From DATLLJ01 sp035537875 (GTDB lineage Bacteria; Acidobacteriota; Vicinamibacteria; Vicinamibacterales; CAVVIG01): a DNA stretch of 64,000 nucleotides. The DNA lies in contig DATLLJ010000072.1 of assembly GCA_035537875.1 (NCBI GenBank), forward strand, positions 1-64,000, in the 5' to 3' direction. Position 1 is the first letter of the stretch, and every line of letters begins with the position of its first letter. Of this stretch, positions 43,580 to 51,169 are shown in pieces. A model generated the notes under the pieces. That model did no database searches. It was not told where the DNA came from and saw only the letters and a list, made by a program, of their open reading frames with translations. The translations under genes and the position numbers were made by a program.

Positions 43580-43729
43580 CTATCGACAGCCTTTGTGATG
43601 GCACTCGCAGTGGAGCTCCGTCTGATCGCCCTTCTCTTTGCAGGTCTCGCTGCAGTACTTTCCCCACTCGCCGCCCTTGCTCACCATGCATTCACACGCG
43701 GGATGCGCGCATTTTGCAGTGTCTGCCAT
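43580..43729 (-). CDS. Bacterial metallothionein (SmtA/BmtA-like)
   Basis: A 49-residue protein, too short for usual gene-length cutoffs. Reading from ATG 43729 it has eight cysteines (7, 12, 14, 26, 30, 41, 43, 48) and clustered histidines, with CAHPACECMVSKGG, KYCSETCKE and HCECHHKGC, matching the zinc/cadmium-binding SmtA family with its zinc-finger-like fold. AGGAGGT is 6 nt before the ATG, a strong ribosome site. It should buffer Zn, Cd or Cu in the cytoplasm. No SmtB-type repressor is beside it. A longer plus-strand frame covers the same bases but has no recognisable content. Confidence 0.88.
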   Translation of the reverse strand: MADTAKCAHPACECMVSKGGEWGKYCSETCKEKGDQTELHCECHHKGCR

Positions 43730-43830
43730 CAGGCCACCTCCTCGATGCCACTGTAAGCCGCAGCCGCTGACCCGGCAAGCACGACCGTTGCGGTGGTTGA
43801 TGAGCTGGCGAACGCGATACGATGCGGGGC

Positions 43831-44181
43831 ATGCGAGTACTGAACAGAACGGCCGTCAGCGTGAGCGGACGGCAGCCGTTCATCGACTGGACCAGGCGTC
43901 ACGATGCCGACGCGAACAAGGGCATGCTGACCGTGGTGCGCGCCAAACCGTTCGGCACGGCGATTCTGCTGCCCGAATTCGAACTCGAGGAAGACGTGCA
44001 GGAATGGATCGAAGAGAACGCCGAGTGGCTCTTCGAGTTTCAGCTCGCAGCCTGGACCGAAGAACAGTCCACGTGGCCGCACACGCGCGATTTCAAGACG
44101 TTTCGCGAATGGTTCCGCGTCGACATTCACAGCATCGTCGTGGACGAGGGGGAGGACGACATCGAGGTGGAAGAACTATGA
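43831..44181 (+). CDS. Small acidic protein of unknown function
   Basis: A 116-residue protein, strongly acidic in its second half (EEDVQEWIEENAEWLFEFQ, then a tail with VVDEGEDDIEVEEL). It looks soluble and cytoplasmic, and has no cysteine or obvious active site. TACGAT at 43818-43823 lies 7 nt before ATG 43831, which supports that start over an ATG three codons earlier. It overlaps the convergent pepT stop by 6 bp. I do not recognise a family; it could be a small conserved protein with an alpha/beta fold. Confidence 0.6.
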   Translation: MRVLNRTAVSVSGRQPFIDWTRRHDADANKGMLTVVRAKPFGTAILLPEFELEEDVQEWIEENAEWLFEFQLAAWTEEQSTWPHTRDFKTFREWFRVDIHSIVVDEGEDDIEVEEL

Positions 44182-45408
44182 CCGCTCTTCCCAGATTCGA
44201 CAGAGGTGGACGATGACTTCCACCGCTTTGACCATGTCCTGCGCAGACACCCACTCGAGCCGCGAGTGGAAATTGTGCTCGCCGGCGAAGATATTCGGCG
44301 TCGGCAGCCCCATGAACGACAGCCGGGACCCGTCGGTGCCTCCCCTGATCGGCCGCTCGCGGACGGCGATCCCCGCACGTTGGACCGCGTCGCGCGCGTA
44401 CTGCGCCACATCGGGATGGCGCTGCAGAATCTCCCGCATGTTCCTGTACTGCTCCTCCACGAGAAACTCGACTCGGGCGCCCTCGAACCCGGACACGGCT
44501 TGCCTGGCGAGCCGCTCGATCACCTCATGTTTCGTTTTCAGCGCCGCCGTGTCGAAGTCACGAACGATCAGTTTCACCGACGTCCGTTCCACGGCGGCCT
44601 TCACGACGTAGGGGTGTACGAACCCCTCGTACTCAGCGGTTTTCTCGGGCGAGAGCGTCTCTCGCGGCAGGAGGTGGATGAAATCGGCGGCGATTTTGAT
44701 CGCGTTGATCATTCGGCCTTTCGCGTATCCAGGGTGAGTGTTGAAGCCGTGAAACGTCACGGTCATGGCATCGGCGGAAAAGCTTTCGGTCTCGACTTCT
44801 CCGCGGCTTCCCCCGTCCATCGTGTAGGCGCAGCGGGCGCCGAATCGCTCGACGTCGAAGAACTTCGTTCCCCGTCCGATCTCCTCGTCCGGAGTGAACG
44901 CGATGCGCACGGCGCCGTGCCGGATTTCGGGATGCGCCATCAGGTGAGCCGCGGCTGTCACGATCTCCGCCACGCCCGCTTTGTTGTCGGCGCCGAGGAG
45001 AGTCGTGCCAGACGCGGTGACGATATCGTCGCCGATGCGTTCCTCCAGAGGAGGACAATCCGCCGCGCGCAGTACCGCCGATGGATCGTCGGGCAGGACC
45101 AGATCGCCCCCGTCGTAGGCGTGGTGCACGATTGGCTTGACCCCGGCGCCGCTCATTTCGGGGGAAGTATCGATGTGGGCGATGAAACCGATGACCGGCA
45201 CGGGCTTGGGTGACGTGGCGGGCACGGTCGCCATGACGTACCCATGCCCGTCCACCGCCGCATCGGTAACGCCGATCGCTTGAAGTTCTGCTGCGAGATC
45301 GTGCATCAAGACGAGCTGTTTCTGCGTGCTGGGGTACCTGTCGGAGGTTTCGTCCGACTGGGTGTCGTAGCGGACGTAGCGTAGAAAGCGTTCGAGGACG
45401 TCGGTCAT
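44176..45408 (-). CDS. pepT: Peptidase T (tripeptide aminopeptidase)
   Basis: A 410-residue M20 family metallopeptidase that removes N-terminal residues from tripeptides. Metal-site motifs are in order: HIDTSPEMSG (His78, Asp80), GADNKAGVAEI (Asp141), TPDEEIGRG (Glu175/Glu176), and the late EHNFHSRLEW histidine. The FDTAALKTK and RGGTDGSRLS segments are PepT-specific. Starts with MTDVLERFLRYVRYDTQSDE, the usual PepT opening. ATG 45408 overlaps the aspartokinase stop by 4 bp, so the two are probably cotranscribed. Confidence 0.94.
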   Translation of the reverse strand: MTDVLERFLRYVRYDTQSDETSDRYPSTQKQLVLMHDLAAELQAIGVTDAAVDGHGYVMATVPATSPKPVPVIGFIAHIDTSPEMSGAGVKPIVHHAYDGGDLVLPDDPSAVLRAADCPPLEERIGDDIVTASGTTLLGADNKAGVAEIVTAAAHLMAHPEIRHGAVRIAFTPDEEIGRGTKFFDVERFGARCAYTMDGGSRGEVETESFSADAMTVTFHGFNTHPGYAKGRMINAIKIAADFIHLLPRETLSPEKTAEYEGFVHPYVVKAAVERTSVKLIVRDFDTAALKTKHEVIERLARQAVSGFEGARVEFLVEEQYRNMREILQRHPDVAQYARDAVQRAGIAVRERPIRGGTDGSRLSFMGLPTPNIFAGEHNFHSRLEWVSAQDMVKAVEVIVHLCRIWEERS

Positions 45409-46619
45409 GATGCGATGAACGTCCGGTGCAGCAGCCGGACGGCGTCGTCGAGGCGTGTGCGATCGATCATCCACGAAATGCGGAACGACGAGGTTGCGAC
45501 CTGGCGTGCGACGATGCCGTCCGCGGTGAGTGCGTCCAATCCACGACGCACATTGCCGAAGGTCGCGTTGATGCCGGCACCGACCACGCTGACGGCGCCG
45601 AGGCCATCGACCAGGCGAACCGTGTCGCCAAAACGCCTCGCCAGGTCAGCACGGAGCTTACCTTCCTCGTGAAGATTCTCGCGGGAGATGACCATCGTGA
45701 GCGAATCGTCGATGCTGTGGAGCTGCTTGCCCGAAACGCCGTGCTCGTCGAGCACGGCGAAGAGACCGATCGCGCCCGGCGCCGTGGCCCCGTGTCCCAC
45801 GTCGGCACTGAGCACGAGCACGTCGCGTTCGCTGGCGACGCCAACCACCGAACCGGGCTGCCGGACGGCGTCGCGTCGAACCACCGTGCCGTCCGCCGAG
45901 GGATCGGCCCCGGGCAGCGGCGACTTCGTCGCCCGCGCGTAGATAGCGATACCTTTTTCCTTCGCGAACTCGATGGCCTGGGCGTTGAGCACTCTGGCGC
46001 CTGATTCGGCCAGTTCCTGTGTTTCCTCGTACGACATCGTGCCGATGCGCTGCGCGTCCGGCACCACCCGCGGATCGGCCGTGTATACGCCCTCCACGTC
46101 CGAGCAGATCTCGCAGTACTCGGCCCCGAGCGCCGCCGCCATTGCGACGGCCGTCGTATCGCTGCCGCCCCGTCCGAGCGTGGTCACCTCACGCCGGTAG
46201 GACACGCCCTGATAGCCCGCCACGACGACGATCTTTCCCTTGTCGAGCTCATCCTGGACTCGGAAGGGACGGACCTCGATGATGCGCGCGTCCACGTGCC
46301 GGTCGGTGGTGATGATTCCCGACTGGCTGCCGGTGAAGCTGATCGCCTCGCCACCGAGCTCGCGGATGGCGATGGAGAGCAACGCCATGGAGATTCGCTC
46401 GCCCGCGGTGAGGAGCATGTCCAGCTCGCGACGATCCGGGTTCGGCGAGAGCTGCTTCGCCAGCGCCAGCAGCTCGTCGGTCGTGTCGCCCATGGCCGAC
46501 ACGACCACCACGACGTCGTAGCCTTGTTGTCGGGTCCGCATGACGCGCTCCGCCACGAGTTTCATGCGGGCGACATCGGCGACGCTCGAGCCGCCGTATT
46601 TCTGAACGACTATGCGCAT
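45405..46619 (-). CDS. Aspartokinase
   Basis: Phosphorylates L-aspartate, the first step toward lysine, threonine and methionine. The 404-residue protein has the catalytic KYGGSSVADV start, VVVSAMGDTTDELL, GGEAISFTGSQSGI, and GRGGSDTTAVAMAAALGA, followed by two ACT-like regulatory repeats in the C-terminal third. This is the monofunctional class II-like form of about 400 residues, so feedback regulation by lysine or threonine is likely. It overlaps pepT by 4 bp. The threonine genes are 41 kb away in this window. Confidence 0.93.
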   Translation of the reverse strand: MRIVVQKYGGSSVADVARMKLVAERVMRTRQQGYDVVVVVSAMGDTTDELLALAKQLSPNPDRRELDMLLTAGERISMALLSIAIRELGGEAISFTGSQSGIITTDRHVDARIIEVRPFRVQDELDKGKIVVVAGYQGVSYRREVTTLGRGGSDTTAVAMAAALGAEYCEICSDVEGVYTADPRVVPDAQRIGTMSYEETQELAESGARVLNAQAIEFAKEKGIAIYARATKSPLPGADPSADGTVVRRDAVRQPGSVVGVASERDVLVLSADVGHGATAPGAIGLFAVLDEHGVSGKQLHSIDDSLTMVISRENLHEEGKLRADLARRFGDTVRLVDGLGAVSVVGAGINATFGNVRRGLDALTADGIVARQVATSSFRISWMIDRTRLDDAVRLLHRTFIAS

Positions 46620-46625
46620 CTGTTA

Positions 46626-46697
46626 GGCCACGAAGCCACGATGGCACGAAGAAGAATTCGTAGGTTACTGCGCTTCGTGGTTTCGTGTCTCCGTGGC
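46626..46697. repeat. Intergenic palindrome built from iterated CCACGAAG words
   Basis: Left arm 46626-46654 (GGCCACGAAGCCACGATGGC then ACGAAGAAG) and right arm 46671-46697 (CGCTTCGTGGTTTCGTGTCT then CCGTGGC) are imperfect inverse copies of a CACGAAG-type word, with a 16-nt loop. It begins a few bases upstream of the aspartokinase start and its right arm lies inside the C-terminal coding end of the ExoIII gene (stop at 46665). Confidence 0.72.
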
Positions 46698-47465
46698 TAC
46701 GCCTTGGTTTGAGAATGTCGCGATGACAGGGGCATGATCGCTGGTGCCGACGTCCTTCTGCACCGGACACGCCATGGCCATCGTGGCGAGCGTCGTGCTG
46801 GCCAACACGTAGTCCAGGCGCCACCCGATGTTGCGTTGCCTGAGATTCCGCCACGGTGCCCACCAGGTGAACAGGTTGTCGTTGTCGGGATCGAGCGCCC
46901 GGCCCACGTCCACCAGATCTCGCCCTATGATCCGCTCGATCAGCGCGCGCTCTTCGGGAAGCTGTCCGATGGCCCGCGGCTTGCGCTCTTTGGGATGCAC
47001 GTCGCGATCGGTTCGCGCGATGTTCATGTCGCCGCACAACACGAGCCGGCGGCCGCTCGCCTGGAGCGATGCCGCATACTCGTCCATGGCTTCCAGAAAC
47101 CTCACCTTCGCCTTGAAGTCCTTGCCGCCGTTGGGCACATAGACGCTCGCGACGGTGAGATCTCCCATCGCGGTTCTCAGATCGACGGCCGCGATGCGAT
47201 TTTCGTAGTTGAACTCCGGGTGGGAAAACACGGGACGTTCCGGCGCGATGACCTTGCTGACATGGAGCGCCACGCCGGAGTAGCCCTTCCCCCCGTGCCA
47301 ATAGCACCAGTAGCCCTCCATCTCGCAGAGGGCTTCAGGCACTTGCTCTGAGGTGGCCTTGATTTCCTGCAGGCAGACGACGTCCGGACGTTCGTCGGCG
47401 ATCCATTGCTGAACCTGCCCCTGTCTCGCCCGGATGCCGTTGACGTTCCAGGTACCGATCTTCAT
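46665..47465 (-). CDS. xthA: Exodeoxyribonuclease III
   Basis: A 266-residue EEP-fold apurinic/apyrimidinic endonuclease/3'-5' exonuclease used in base excision repair. It opens MKIGTWNVNGIRAR, then VVCLQEIK with the metal-binding glutamate, SGVALHV, VASVYVPNGG, LCGDMNIARTD with the catalytic Asp and Asn, and the C-terminal SDHAPVIATF with the Asp-His pair. The last ten residues or so (QGVATETRNHEAQ) extend past the usual end and are encoded by the palindromic repeat at 46626-46697. Confidence 0.94.
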   Translation of the reverse strand: MKIGTWNVNGIRARQGQVQQWIADERPDVVCLQEIKATSEQVPEALCEMEGYWCYWHGGKGYSGVALHVSKVIAPERPVFSHPEFNYENRIAAVDLRTAMGDLTVASVYVPNGGKDFKAKVRFLEAMDEYAASLQASGRRLVLCGDMNIARTDRDVHPKERKPRAIGQLPEERALIERIIGRDLVDVGRALDPDNDNLFTWWAPWRNLRQRNIGWRLDYVLASTTLATMAMACPVQKDVGTSDHAPVIATFSNQGVATETRNHEAQ

Positions 47466-47559
47466 TGCAGATTGCAGGGTTGCAGACTGCAGATTGGGAA
47501 TTGGAACGGGGCCGTTCGGTCCAATTCAATCTGCAATCTGCAAGCTACAATCTGCAATT
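47466..47559. repeat. Intergenic palindrome built from iterated TTGCAGATT words
   Basis: The whole gap between the ExoIII ATG and the ferredoxin stop is an imperfect palindrome of about 46 bp per arm. The left arm repeats TTGCAGATTGCAG, CTGCAGATT and GGAATTGGAAC; the right arm is the near-inverse with CAATCTGCAATCTGCAAG and TACAATCTGCAAT. Only about 3 nt separate the arms. Either a terminator for the ferredoxin gene or a mobile-type element. Confidence 0.75.
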
Positions 47560-47937
47560 TCAGGAAAAGTTGGGGTGCGCCGCCGCTCGCTCGGCCGCCG
47601 GCACCGCCATGATGTCGGGGCGCGCCGCAATGTGCGCCTGAACGATTGCTTCGGCTTTGGCCATCGCGTCCGCGTCGCCGAGCCGGTAGACGGCATTGGC
47701 TTCGATCAGATCCTTCTGATGCGAGGGCGTGGCGTCGATGCTCTCGTAGATGGCGGCGACGGGACACGCAGGAACGCAGGCACCGCAATCGATGCACTCC
47801 TCCGGATGGATATAGAGCATCGTCGCCTGCGCGAACTCTGCCTCGTCCTTCCGCGGATGGATGCAGTCCACGGGGCACACGTCCACGCAGGCAGTGTCCT
47901 TGGTTTCTATGCAGGGGTCTGTGATGATGAACGGCAT
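47560..47937 (-). CDS. Seven-iron ferredoxin ([3Fe-4S][4Fe-4S])
   Basis: A 125-residue ferredoxin of the Azotobacter FdI type. Cysteines lie at 9, 17, 21 and 25 and at 48, 51, 54 and 58, the exact C-x7-C-x3-C-x3-C then C-x2-C-x2-C-x3-C spacing. Missing a cysteine between 9 and 17 implies a 3Fe-4S first cluster (Cys9, Cys17, Cys58) and a 4Fe-4S second one (Cys21, Cys48, Cys51, Cys54). The 65-residue C-terminal helix-rich tail is longer than minimal ferredoxins. The start at ATG 47937 gives the conserved MPFIITDPCI opening. Partner enzymes are not obvious nearby. Confidence 0.92.
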   Translation of the reverse strand: MPFIITDPCIETKDTACVDVCPVDCIHPRKDEAEFAQATMLYIHPEECIDCGACVPACPVAAIYESIDATPSHQKDLIEANAVYRLGDADAMAKAEAIVQAHIAARPDIMAVPAAERAAAHPNFS

Positions 47938-48040
47938 TCTCGCGCTTCTCCGTGTAACCAAGAGTCTTGGGACGTCCGCCGTTGCCACCGCTCGGCGTGA
48001 CCGGGCCCGCCTCTCGCAAGGCCGACGAATTATATCTTAT

Positions 48041-48160
48041 TGGAGGTTAGAGGCTAGGGGCTCGAGGTTATGGGGCCGAGGCTAGAGCTTGGAGGTTATG
48101 GGGCCGAGGCTAGAGGTTGGAGGTTTGGGCCCCAACCCTAACCTCCAGCCTCTACCCTCC
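48041..48160. repeat. Intergenic repeat and palindrome built from GAGGTTAGAGGCTAG-type words
   Basis: GAGGTTATGGGGCCGAGGCT followed by AGAG occurs twice exactly, at 48064-48087 and 48092-48115, with a 28-bp period. The flank 48041-48060 is a related variant, and the right arm 48136-48160 is its inverse (CCCTAACCTCCAGCCTCTAC then CCTCC). It lies between the ferredoxin start and the GNAT stop. Confidence 0.75.
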
Positions 48161-48167
48161 TCACGCT

Positions 48168-48686
48168 TCAGCCCCCGCCACGAGCCTCGCTGCCCAGCAG
48201 CTCGCACACCATCATCGGATTGGGTCGAACCCGGTAGCCCAACGACTCGTACAGCGACCGGCCATCGACGCTGCTGTTGAGGGCGAGGGTGCTGATGCCC
48301 GCTTCGCGGCACCACGCATGAATCGCTTCCATGACCTTCCGCGCAAGGCCCTGCCGCCGGTGAGCCGGCTCTGTGTAAACGTTGTAGACGAATGCCAGCC
48401 GGTCGCCCAGACTTTGCGGACCAGGAGGCCAGGGGAAGATACAGATTCCACCTCCGGCGACGACGGTGGGTGAAGATCCATGGGGAGCCGGGTGGCTGGC
48501 GGCCGTTTCCACGACCCATCCGCGATAGGTGCCCGATGGGAGCATCTCTGTGACCCATCGCCTGAACTCGCGCGCCACCGCTTCCTCGTCCATTGGTGTA
48601 CCCATGTCCAGGAACATGGCAACTCGATGATGGACGAGCACGTCTAGGTCGCCAATCGTAGCAGGCCGGATTCTGTAGTCGGGCAT
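48168..48686 (-). CDS. GNAT-family N-acetyltransferase
   Basis: A 172-residue acetyl-CoA-dependent acetyltransferase. The N-terminal RIRPATIGDLDVLVHHR, the central FVYNVYTEPAHRRQGLARKVMEAIHAWC (motif A with the R/Q-x-x-G-x-A CoA loop) and the late LYESLGYRVRPNPMM are typical. The acceptor substrate cannot be inferred. It is read divergently from the chlorite-dismutase-family gene; their start codons are just 21 bp apart and their -10 hexamers overlap. Confidence 0.9.
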   Translation of the reverse strand: MPDYRIRPATIGDLDVLVHHRVAMFLDMGTPMDEEAVAREFRRWVTEMLPSGTYRGWVVETAASHPAPHGSSPTVVAGGGICIFPWPPGPQSLGDRLAFVYNVYTEPAHRRQGLARKVMEAIHAWCREAGISTLALNSSVDGRSLYESLGYRVRPNPMMVCELLGSEARGGG

Positions 48687-48694
48687 AGTTGCGA

Positions 48695-48704
48695 TACGAT
48701 TCTA
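48695..48704. promoter_or_regulatory. Overlapping divergent -10 elements (GNAT / chlorite-dismutase-like)
   Basis: Plus strand TACGAT (48695-48700) stands 7 nt before GTG 48708. Minus strand TAGAAT (48699-48704) stands 12 nt before ATG 48686. They share two bases, and the two genes' start codons are 21 bp apart, so their transcription should be mutually exclusive. Sequence inference. Confidence 0.5.
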
Positions 48705-48707
48705 GCC

Positions 48708-49445
48708 GTGAGCACCCAAGCCGCCCATCGGAGACGAGGTCCTGAACCGCCCGACATCAGCGAACGAGGGGGGATGAAGGACGGGCAGCCGCAGCGATCG
48801 GATACGCGGCTGTTCATGCAGTTTCTGGCGTTCGGCGGGTGCCCCGACGCGCGGCCGGCGGCGGCCGCGCTCGAGGCTTCGGGTCTGCCGGGCGTGCTGT
48901 ACGAGGATGTCAACGATCCCCGGGGCATCGGCGTACTGACGTTCGAGCAGGACCCTGCCCACTTCGTCGATCGGGTGCGACCGCTCATCAACGACGGACC
49001 ATTCGCCGGCCTTGTTCAGAAGCCCGAGTTCACGATGCTGGGCCGTACGTACTCCTTGGGGTACGAGCCGGATCTGCTGGACGTGTTGCTGCACCGCCCG
49101 CGCCGGACGGTGCTCAATCGTGACTGGCCCTGGGCGGTCTGGTATCCGTTGCGACGAAGCGGCCGGTTCGCGCAGTTGCCTCCGGAAGAGCAACGCACAA
49201 TCCTGGCTGAGCACGGAGCCATCGGCATGGCGTACGGGGCCGGCGACTACGCTCACGACATTCGTCTCGCGTGCCACGGCCTGGACAGACAGGACAACGA
49301 CTTCGTCGTCGGGCTTATCGGGAAGGAGCTCTATCCGCTCTCGTCGATCGTGCAGACCATGAGGAGGACACAGCAGACGTCGATGTACCTCGAACGCCTC
49401 GGCCCGTTCTTCGTCGGCCGCGCCGTGTGGCAATCTTCTCTTTAG
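48708..49445 (+). CDS. Chlorite-dismutase-family protein (HemQ/Dyp-related superfamily)
   Basis: A 245-residue protein of the chlorite dismutase family. Family-like segments include FMQFLAFGGC, RTVLNRDWPWAVWYPLRRSGRFAQLP, IGMAYGAGDYAHDIRLACHGLDRQDNDFVVGLIGKELYPLSSIVQTMRRTQQTSMYLERLGPFFVGRA. These match the characteristic C-terminal half with a helical haem-binding segment. Many members are coproheme decarboxylases (HemQ) rather than chlorite dismutases. Substitution of the canonical catalytic residues cannot be judged reliably here. The GTG start is 7 nt after TACGAT, so it may be leaderless. Confidence 0.82.
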   Translation: MSTQAAHRRRGPEPPDISERGGMKDGQPQRSDTRLFMQFLAFGGCPDARPAAAALEASGLPGVLYEDVNDPRGIGVLTFEQDPAHFVDRVRPLINDGPFAGLVQKPEFTMLGRTYSLGYEPDLLDVLLHRPRRTVLNRDWPWAVWYPLRRSGRFAQLPPEEQRTILAEHGAIGMAYGAGDYAHDIRLACHGLDRQDNDFVVGLIGKELYPLSSIVQTMRRTQQTSMYLERLGPFFVGRAVWQSSL

Positions 49446-49472
49446 CGAGTCACCCCGCTCGGACAGCCCTCG

Positions 49473-51089
49473 CTATTGGCTGACCTTCGCGAACGGCGCA
49501 AAGGTTGGCGGGCGGCGGTGCTTCGTGGCCTGCTCGTAAGCGTACGCCAGCCTGATCAGCGCCGGTTCGCTCCACGCCCGACCGAAGAACGAAACACCTA
49601 CGGGGAGCCCGTCCACATAGCCTGCGGGCACGGTGATGTGGGGGTAACCCGCCACGGCCGCGATACTCGACGGTCCCGGCGCGGTTGAGCGATCGCCGTT
49701 GGCATGATCGATCGCCCAGGCGGGCCCACCTGTCGGGGCGAACAGCGCGTCGAGCTGGTACTCCGCCATAACGGCATCGATGCCCAGCTCCCGTGCCTGA
49801 CGCTGCGATCCGGCCAGCGCGGCGGTATATTCCGTCCGGTCGAGGGGGCCCTTCAGATCGGCCAGCATGAGGATTTCCTGGCCGAAATGAACGAGCTCGT
49901 CTTTGGCGTGGGCCTCATTGAAGGCGATGACGTCACTCAGCGACTTCACCGGCGAGTTCGGTCCGAGCGATCCCAGATACTTGTTCAGCCCGGCCTTGAA
50001 CTCGTACAGCAGCACCTGGATTTCCGTATCGTCGAAGGTTCCGAGCGTCGGGATATTGGCCGGGTCGACGACGATCGCTCCGTGGGCTTTCATGACGGCG
50101 ATCGCGTCATCGGCGATGCGATCCCGTGCGAGGTTGTAGCGAAACAGCCGGTTGCGCACGATGCCGATTCGTGCACCGCGCAGGCCTTGCGGATCGAGCG
50201 ATGCGCTCAAGTCTCGAGGCGGCGTGTGTTTCAGTGTTGCCGTGTCGTCGGGGTCCGGGCCGGCCATGACCGACAGGAGGGCAGCGGCGTCGGCGACCGT
50301 CCGGGCCATCGGTCCCGCCGTGTCCTGGCTGTGCGAGATCGGAATGATCCCGGCGCGGCTGACGAAACCGACAGTGGGTTTGATGCCCACGATGGCGTTG
50401 GATTGGGCCGGCGACACGATCGATCCGTCGGTTTCCGTGCCGACGGCCACGGCCGCGAGGTTCGCGGCCACCGCGACCGCCGATCCCGAACTCGATCCCG
50501 ACGGGCTGCGATCGAGCGCGTAGGGGTTGATCGTCTGCCCGCCGCGAGCGCTCCACCCGCTCGTCGAGTGCCCCGATCTGAAGTTCGCCCATTCGCTCAT
50601 GTTGGTTTTGCCGAGGATGACCGCGCCGGCAGCACGCAGCCTGGTCACGATGAACGCTTCCCTCGGCGGCTTTGTCCCGACCAGCGCGAGCGAGCCGGCG
50701 GTGGTCATCATGCGGTCGGTCGTGGCGATGTTGTCCTTCACCACGACGGGAATGCCGTGAAGGGGGCCGCGCGGGCCCTTGCTCTTGCGCTCCGCATCGA
50801 GCTCGTCGGCGATGCGCAGCGCATCGGGGTTGAGTTCGATGATGCTCCGAAGCGACGGTCCCTGGCGATCGACTGCGCTGATCCGTGCGAGATACTTCTC
50901 GGCCAGCGATCTGGCTGTTTCCCTGCCGCTGTTCATTCGGTTCTGGAGGTCCGACAGCGTGGCTTCCTCGAGGTCGGCGTGCGGTATTCGAGGCGGTGCG
51001 GTTTGAAGCGCCGCCAGGCCAGCCGTTCCCACCAACAGCACGATGCCAACTCGGACCAGCGGCAGCGCCAGGATGGAAAGCCGGGACAT
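49473..51089 (-). CDS. Exported amidase-signature hydrolase
   Basis: A 538-residue amidase-signature enzyme with an N-terminal hydrophobic segment (about residues 10-30) that could be a signal anchor. The Ser-cisSer-Lys triad is visible: Lys118 in GIPVVVKDNI, the Ser-rich loop SPSGSSSGSAVAV at 195-207, and a catalytic Ser223 in TDGSIVSPAQ. Homologues act on glutaminyl-tRNA, peptides, ureas or aryl amides; a gatA role is unlikely given the signal-like start and lack of gatB/gatC. The minus-strand TATCAT (51095-51100) 5 nt before the ATG suggests its own promoter. Confidence 0.88.
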   Translation of the reverse strand: MSRLSILALPLVRVGIVLLVGTAGLAALQTAPPRIPHADLEEATLSDLQNRMNSGRETARSLAEKYLARISAVDRQGPSLRSIIELNPDALRIADELDAERKSKGPRGPLHGIPVVVKDNIATTDRMMTTAGSLALVGTKPPREAFIVTRLRAAGAVILGKTNMSEWANFRSGHSTSGWSARGGQTINPYALDRSPSGSSSGSAVAVAANLAAVAVGTETDGSIVSPAQSNAIVGIKPTVGFVSRAGIIPISHSQDTAGPMARTVADAAALLSVMAGPDPDDTATLKHTPPRDLSASLDPQGLRGARIGIVRNRLFRYNLARDRIADDAIAVMKAHGAIVVDPANIPTLGTFDDTEIQVLLYEFKAGLNKYLGSLGPNSPVKSLSDVIAFNEAHAKDELVHFGQEILMLADLKGPLDRTEYTAALAGSQRQARELGIDAVMAEYQLDALFAPTGGPAWAIDHANGDRSTAPGPSSIAAVAGYPHITVPAGYVDGLPVGVSFFGRAWSEPALIRLAYAYEQATKHRRPPTFAPFAKVSQ

Positions 51090-51169
51090 GGGAAATGATA
51101 GGGTAATGCAGGATTCAGAAACCTACGAATGACGGTCGCTGCCCCCCCCATCTTGAACGGCGAACCTGG

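Noticed and set aside
43514..43756. 80-codon plus-strand frame over the metallothionein
   Set aside because: It has an incidental hydrophobic stretch and no ribosome site, while the minus strand encodes a clear metallothionein with a strong Shine-Dalgarno element.
44206..45213. 335-codon plus-strand frame antisense to pepT
   Set aside because: PepT on the opposite strand has complete active-site motifs; this frame is a shadow with no recognisable content.
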